Assembly: GCA_041552055.1 (NCBI GenBank)
Contig: JBFELO010000033.1
Span: forward strand, 1-35,964
Source of the DNA: JBFELO01 sp041552055
GTDB taxonomy: Bacteria; Acidobacteriota; Thermoanaerobaculia; Thermoanaerobaculales; Sulfomarinibacteraceae
Length of the DNA stretch: 35,964 nucleotides
Direction: 5' to 3'
Below, piece by piece: positions 32,981-35,964 of the stretch. Position numbers and translations under genes: made by a program. Below the pieces are notes generated by a model that had not been told where the DNA came from, did no database searches, and saw nothing but the letters and a program-made list of their open reading frames with translations. Every line of letters begins with the position of its first letter. The stretch's first letter is position 1.

Positions 32981-33814
32981 ATGACGACCAACCTGCAGCC
33001 CGTGCACGACAGCTCTGCGAGCCTGCACGACTCACCCGGTTTCGTCGCACAGAGAGTCCGGGACACCCTCCCACCAGAGCTCCGCGACATCGTGCATCGA
33101 GCCTCCGAGCTGGTCCGCACGCGACAGCTCCGGCTCCGCGAGACACCGCTGATCACCTCGGTGACGGGGATCGACCGGCTGCTCGGTGGCGGTCTCCCCC
33201 GGGGGACCCTGGTGGAGCTGGTGGGACGCGGCTCCTGCGGCCGGTTCGCATCCCTCCTGGCCGCGCTGAAAATGGTGACCGACACCGGCGAGGTGGCGGC
33301 CCTCGTCGACCAGGGGGACCAGCTCGACCCACAGTCGGCCGCCACTGTCGGGATCGACCTCGACCGTCTGCTGTGGCTCCGTCCCCGAGTGCTGCCTGAC
33401 GCCCTGGCGGCCACCGAAATGCTCGTCCACACCGGGTTCCCCCTGGTCGCTCTCGATCTCGGACTGCCGCCGGTGCGTGGGCGGACCCCGCTGGCCGCCT
33501 GGCTCCGCCTCGCCCGCACCGCTGCCACCCACCGGGCGGTGGTGCTGGTCGGCTCGCCCTACCACCTGAGCGGATGTGCCGCCGCGGTCGTCGTCACCGC
33601 CCACAGGGGCCGGGGGACGTGGTCCGGCACGGTCGGGACCGCCCGCCTGCTGCACGGGATCGAGGCCCGCCTCGACCTCGCCCGGCAACGCGGGAAACGA
33701 CCTGACGGGATCGCGAGGATCGCCTTCACCCTGTCCGAGGCGGCGTTCGAGCCCGCCGTCGCTGCGGATCCGGACTCCAAGACAGAGGAGCTCTCCCATG
33801 TTCAAGCACGCTGA
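32981..33814 (+). CDS. imuA: ImuA, RecA-like mutagenesis protein with degenerate P-loop
   Basis: A 277-aa RecA-fold protein encoded before an ImuB polymerase, as in imuA-imuB-dnaE2 cassettes. LITSVTGIDRLLGGGLPRGTLVELVGRGS is typical of the group in position and flanks, but the Walker A site reads GRGSCGR (82-88) and lacks the Gly-Lys-Thr/Ser of working P-loops, so ATP use is doubtful. A DLGLPP motif replaces the Walker B region. The ATG at 32981 is preferred over that at 32978 on spacing from GGAGGAG. ImuA proteins interact with ImuB and the replicative apparatus to allow error-prone bypass of damage. Confidence 0.85.
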   Translation: MTTNLQPVHDSSASLHDSPGFVAQRVRDTLPPELRDIVHRASELVRTRQLRLRETPLITSVTGIDRLLGGGLPRGTLVELVGRGSCGRFASLLAALKMVTDTGEVAALVDQGDQLDPQSAATVGIDLDRLLWLRPRVLPDALAATEMLVHTGFPLVALDLGLPPVRGRTPLAAWLRLARTAATHRAVVLVGSPYHLSGCAAAVVVTAHRGRGTWSGTVGTARLLHGIEARLDLARQRGKRPDGIARIAFTLSEAAFEPAVAADPDSKTEELSHVQAR

Positions 33815-33893
33815 GGTTGTTCAGGTCGGAGCCGCCGCGCTCGGGTTGCTGGCGTTCACCTTCCTCTTTCTGATGCTCGCGTTTTGTTTGTGA
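33798..33893 (+). CDS. 31-aa single-span membrane protein in the imu operon
   Basis: The ATG at 33798 lies inside the end of imuA and has GAGGAG 7 nt upstream, a strong ribosome site that does not serve imuA. The peptide is MFKHAEVVQVGAA followed by a highly hydrophobic helix to its C-terminus (Phe/Leu-rich). It overlaps imuA by 17 nt in another frame. No family is recognised. The good ribosome site and membrane-like composition argue for a real gene. Confidence 0.5.
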   Translation: MFKHAEVVQVGAAALGLLAFTFLFLMLAFCL

Positions 33894-33904
33894 GGTGGAG
33901 GTGG

Positions 33905-34319
33905 CCCGTATCCGTCTCCGTCTCCGTGCCCGAAAGGAGAAATAGCGGATGACCCGTTTTCATCACGAACACCTCGATGTCTACCGCGTCGCAATCGAAT
34001 TCGTCGTTCTCACAGACGGCATCACCTCCGAACTCGCACGAGGACGTGACTACCTTGTAGATCAGCTCCAACGTGCAGCGACTTCTGTCCCGCTCAATAT
34101 CGCTGAAGGTGCCGCGGAGTTCAGCAGACGAGAGAAAGCCCGTCTCTATCGCATCGCGCGTCGTTCAGCCAGCGAGTGTGCGGCCATTCTCGACATCTGC
34201 AAACGCCTTCAATTGGTAGACGCTCATGCCATCGGAGAAGCACAGGATCTCCTGCATCGGGTGATTTCGATGCTCACTCAGCTGACCAAATCGGACACGG
34301 AGACGGATACGGAGACGGG
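33905..34319. mobile_element. Candidate S23-type element bounded by inverted hexamer repeats
   Basis: The left end 33905-33933 and right end 34291-34319 are inverted copies of a CCGTNT hexamer repeat, matching at 26 of 29 positions. They enclose the ribosome site and nearly all of a four-helix-bundle gene. The segment lies between imuA and imuB, which are normally adjacent. No target duplication or transposase is visible, so movement would need help in trans or another mechanism. Confidence 0.5.
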
Positions 34320-34353
34320 CACGGGCACTGTCAACTCCATTTCCACTCGATGA
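33949..34353 (+). CDS. Four-helix-bundle protein (S23 / 23S rRNA intervening-sequence protein family)
   Basis: A 134-aa helical protein matching the S23 family: HLDVYRVAIEFV at the start, QLQRAATSVPLNIAEGAAEFS in the middle and LYRIARRSASEC before the last helix. Family members are encoded in intervening sequences of 23S rRNA in some bacteria and, as Avd, beside diversity-generating retroelements; their role is unclear and nucleic-acid binding is proposed. AAAGGAG precedes the ATG. The C-terminal tail (SDTETDTETGTGT) is encoded by the right inverted hexamer repeat, so it is probably not part of the original fold. The stop overlaps imuB (ATGA), coupling the two. Confidence 0.85.
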   Translation: MTRFHHEHLDVYRVAIEFVVLTDGITSELARGRDYLVDQLQRAATSVPLNIAEGAAEFSRREKARLYRIARRSASECAAILDICKRLQLVDAHAIGEAQDLLHRVISMLTQLTKSDTETDTETGTGTVNSISTR

Positions 34354-35939
34354 CCCGAATTGCGTGTCTCTCCGCCCCACTCTTCCCCCTCGCAGCGCGT
34401 CTCCGTTCGGAGCCCGAGTTGGCCGGCGAGGCGGTCGCGGTGTGCGAGGGCAGCGGCTCCACCTCCCGCGTCGTGGCCGCCTCCAGGCTGGCCCGGCGTT
34501 CCGGTGTCAAGGCCGGAACCACCCTCGCGCAGGCACGCGTCATCCTGCCCTCGTTGATCGCCCGGGGCCGAGACCCCGCCTGCGAGCGCTCGGCGTCCGA
34601 GGCGCTCATGGAGGTGGCGTGGAGTCTGTCGCCGCAGGTCGAGGCGGCGACCCAGGATCTCGTCTACGCCGACGTTGGCGGCATGGAGAGGATGTACCCG
34701 GGCGCGGCCGGAGAACGGGACATGGCGCAGGCAGTGGTGGTGGCGGCCGAGGCGTTCGACCTCATCGTTCGAGTCGGCGTCGCGGGCAACAAGCTCGCCG
34801 CCCGGATCGCCGCCCGGCAACCCGACTCCCCCACCGTGGTTCCGTCCGGCGAAGAGGCACGTTTCCTGGCCCCTCTGCCGATTCGTGAGCTCGACCTCGA
34901 CCCGCGTCTCGCCGCGACCCTGTTCCGGTGGGGGATCACGACCGTCGGTGAGCTCGCACGACTGCCCGCCGATCGGGTGGCGAGTCGCCTCGGCGACGCC
35001 GGTGCCGACGCTCATCGCGCCGCCTGCGGCGTCGATCCCGGGCCGCTGGTGCCGTACCGGTTGCCGGACACCATCTCCGAGAGCCTCGAGCTGGAGTGGC
35101 CGGTAGTGACGGTCGAACCTCTGCTGTACGCCGTCGGGCAGTCGCTGGAACGGGCCCGTCGGCGTCTCGAGCGTCAGGACCTGGCGTGCACCTTGCTCGA
35201 GCTCGAGCTCGGTCTCGAGCCCGAGGGCTCAGACCGCCGGACCATCCGCCTGCCGGCCCCCACCCGAGACATGGACGCTCTGCTGGCGCTGGTGCGGCTC
35301 GAGGTGGAAGCACGCCCTCCGCGGGCGCCCGTGGGCGCCTTCGCCTGCGTGCTCCACCCCGACCGGCCCCGCCGCGGCCAGCTCAGTCTGTTCGGGGCGC
35401 CAGAGATCCATCCCGATCGGCTGGCCGCCACCCTCGCTAGACTCCAGGCCCGCCTCGGTCCGGAGCAGGTAGGATCGCCACGACCCGTCGACGGACATCT
35501 TCCGGAACGGTTCGGGAACCGACCCTTCGATCCCCCACCTGCACCCAAGCTCAGACGAGCGGCGGGGCACGGTCGCGGATTGCTCGTCGTGCGCGTGTTG
35601 CGACCACCGGTGGGACTCGAGGTCACTGTGGAGGAGGGGCAAGGAGCAGTGAGCACGGAGCATGTTCGCCCACCCTCCCCAGAGGGTCGACGTGCAGACG
35701 CCCAGGAGCGAACCTTCAATCCCCGGCTCATCTCGATCGCATCGGTGACCGGAGCCACTCCCCGGGTTCAGGGGCTGGTGCGCGTCGCGGCGGGTCCGTG
35801 GTCGCTGGAGGAGGGCTGGTGGCGGGGCGAGCCGGTGGAACGCGACTACTGGGACGTGGAGCTCTCCGGCGGCGGCCTGTACCGCATCTACCGCGACCGC
35901 CGCACCGGCAACTGGTTCGCGGACGGGATGTACGACTGA
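34350..35939 (+). CDS. imuB: ImuB, Y-family DNA polymerase-like protein (catalytically degenerate)
   Basis: A 529-aa Y-family-like protein. The first motif, where active polymerases have a metal-binding Asp, reads RIACLSAPLF, and the second acidic motif is DLVYADVGGMERMY instead of the SIDE motif, so polymerase activity is unlikely; this is typical of ImuB. The helix-hairpin-helix area (RWGITTVGELARLPADRVASRLG) and little-finger region remain, and QLSLFG near residue 350 resembles a beta-clamp-binding peptide. The ATG at 34350 overlaps the preceding S23 gene. The cassette normally also needs DnaE2, which is not in the window but could lie to the right. Confidence 0.88.
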   Translation: MTRIACLSAPLFPLAARLRSEPELAGEAVAVCEGSGSTSRVVAASRLARRSGVKAGTTLAQARVILPSLIARGRDPACERSASEALMEVAWSLSPQVEAATQDLVYADVGGMERMYPGAAGERDMAQAVVVAAEAFDLIVRVGVAGNKLAARIAARQPDSPTVVPSGEEARFLAPLPIRELDLDPRLAATLFRWGITTVGELARLPADRVASRLGDAGADAHRAACGVDPGPLVPYRLPDTISESLELEWPVVTVEPLLYAVGQSLERARRRLERQDLACTLLELELGLEPEGSDRRTIRLPAPTRDMDALLALVRLEVEARPPRAPVGAFACVLHPDRPRRGQLSLFGAPEIHPDRLAATLARLQARLGPEQVGSPRPVDGHLPERFGNRPFDPPPAPKLRRAAGHGRGLLVVRVLRPPVGLEVTVEEGQGAVSTEHVRPPSPEGRRADAQERTFNPRLISIASVTGATPRVQGLVRVAAGPWSLEEGWWRGEPVERDYWDVELSGGGLYRIYRDRRTGNWFADGMYD

Positions 35940-35959
35940 GATCCGCGGCGCGGATCTCA
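35937..35959 (+). terminator. Perfect hairpin spanning the imuB stop codon
   Basis: TGAGATCCGC and GCGGATCTCA form a 10-bp stem with a 3-nt loop, starting at the stop codon itself. A U-tract is not seen before the window ends. It may end the imu transcript, or protect it from decay if dnaE2 follows. Confidence 0.5.
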
Positions 35960-35964
35960 CCGGG

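Noticed and set aside
33905..34319. Target-site duplication flanking the S23 element
   Set aside because: The bases just outside the two repeat ends share no direct repeat that I can see.

Overview
The window is a GC-rich bacterial chromosome segment with dense, overlapping operons and no transposase, integrase, CRISPR array, rRNA or tRNA that I can recognise. The gene set is B-type succinate dehydrogenase, a seven-gene heme operon, Nfn, three-subunit Pnt, Hdr/Tfr-like redox genes and ImuAB. Together with the short-period GATGCTG repeats at operon ends, it fits an environmental Acidobacteriota-like bacterium (Thermoanaerobaculia is my best guess). This placement is inference only; the window holds no phylogenetic marker such as rRNA.

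Layout. 1-3617 (minus): a coupled cluster of zinc-ribbon proteins with an SPFH-domain protein, probably a membrane or stress system. 3707-4271 (plus): an exact sigma-54 promoter match, then about 375 nt of hairpin-rich untranslated sequence, a 43-aa single-TM protein and a closing hairpin. 4243-4758: an intergenic region with hairpins and a dispersed inverted repeat. 4759-8124 (minus): sdhC-sdhA-sdhB. 8546-16405 (plus): hemA-hemC-hemD-hemB-hemL-hemE-hemN, mostly overlapping genes, split once between hemL and hemE by a heptamer-repeat hairpin. 16439-18427: a GT-C-like membrane protein, probably read from a leaderless mRNA. 18817-20072 (minus): a TerB-like protein and superoxide dismutase. 20439-24202 (plus): HdrC-like, HdrB-like, FrdB-like and FrdA-like subunits. 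24380-25534 (minus): a DUF4388 protein. 25873-28719 (plus): nfnA-nfnB and an ACT-like protein. 28747-29196 (minus): a rubrerythrin/ferritin-like protein. 29436-32458 (plus): pntAA-pntAB-pntB. 32981-35939 (plus): imuA, a 31-aa TM protein, an S23-type four-helix-bundle gene flanked by inverted hexamer repeats, and imuB.

How the genes work together. SdhCAB links the TCA cycle to the quinone pool, and the hem operon supplies heme for its cytochrome b and other cytochromes. The Hdr/Frd-like module, NfnAB and PntAB form a redox neighbourhood that could balance fumarate/succinate, ferredoxin, NADH and NADPH. SOD and the ferritin-like protein fit oxygen defence. ImuAB is a mutagenesis/translesion module.

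The most unusual signals are: (i) the S23 gene between inverted hexamer repeats inside imuAB; (ii) the sigma-54-driven, hairpin-rich transcript next to the SPFH cluster; (iii) the split Hdr/Frd-like enzyme whose flavoprotein has Asn where the FAD-linking His normally sits; (iv) a family of inverted repeats with 31-35 nt loops scattered at operon ends and, once, inside the heme operon.
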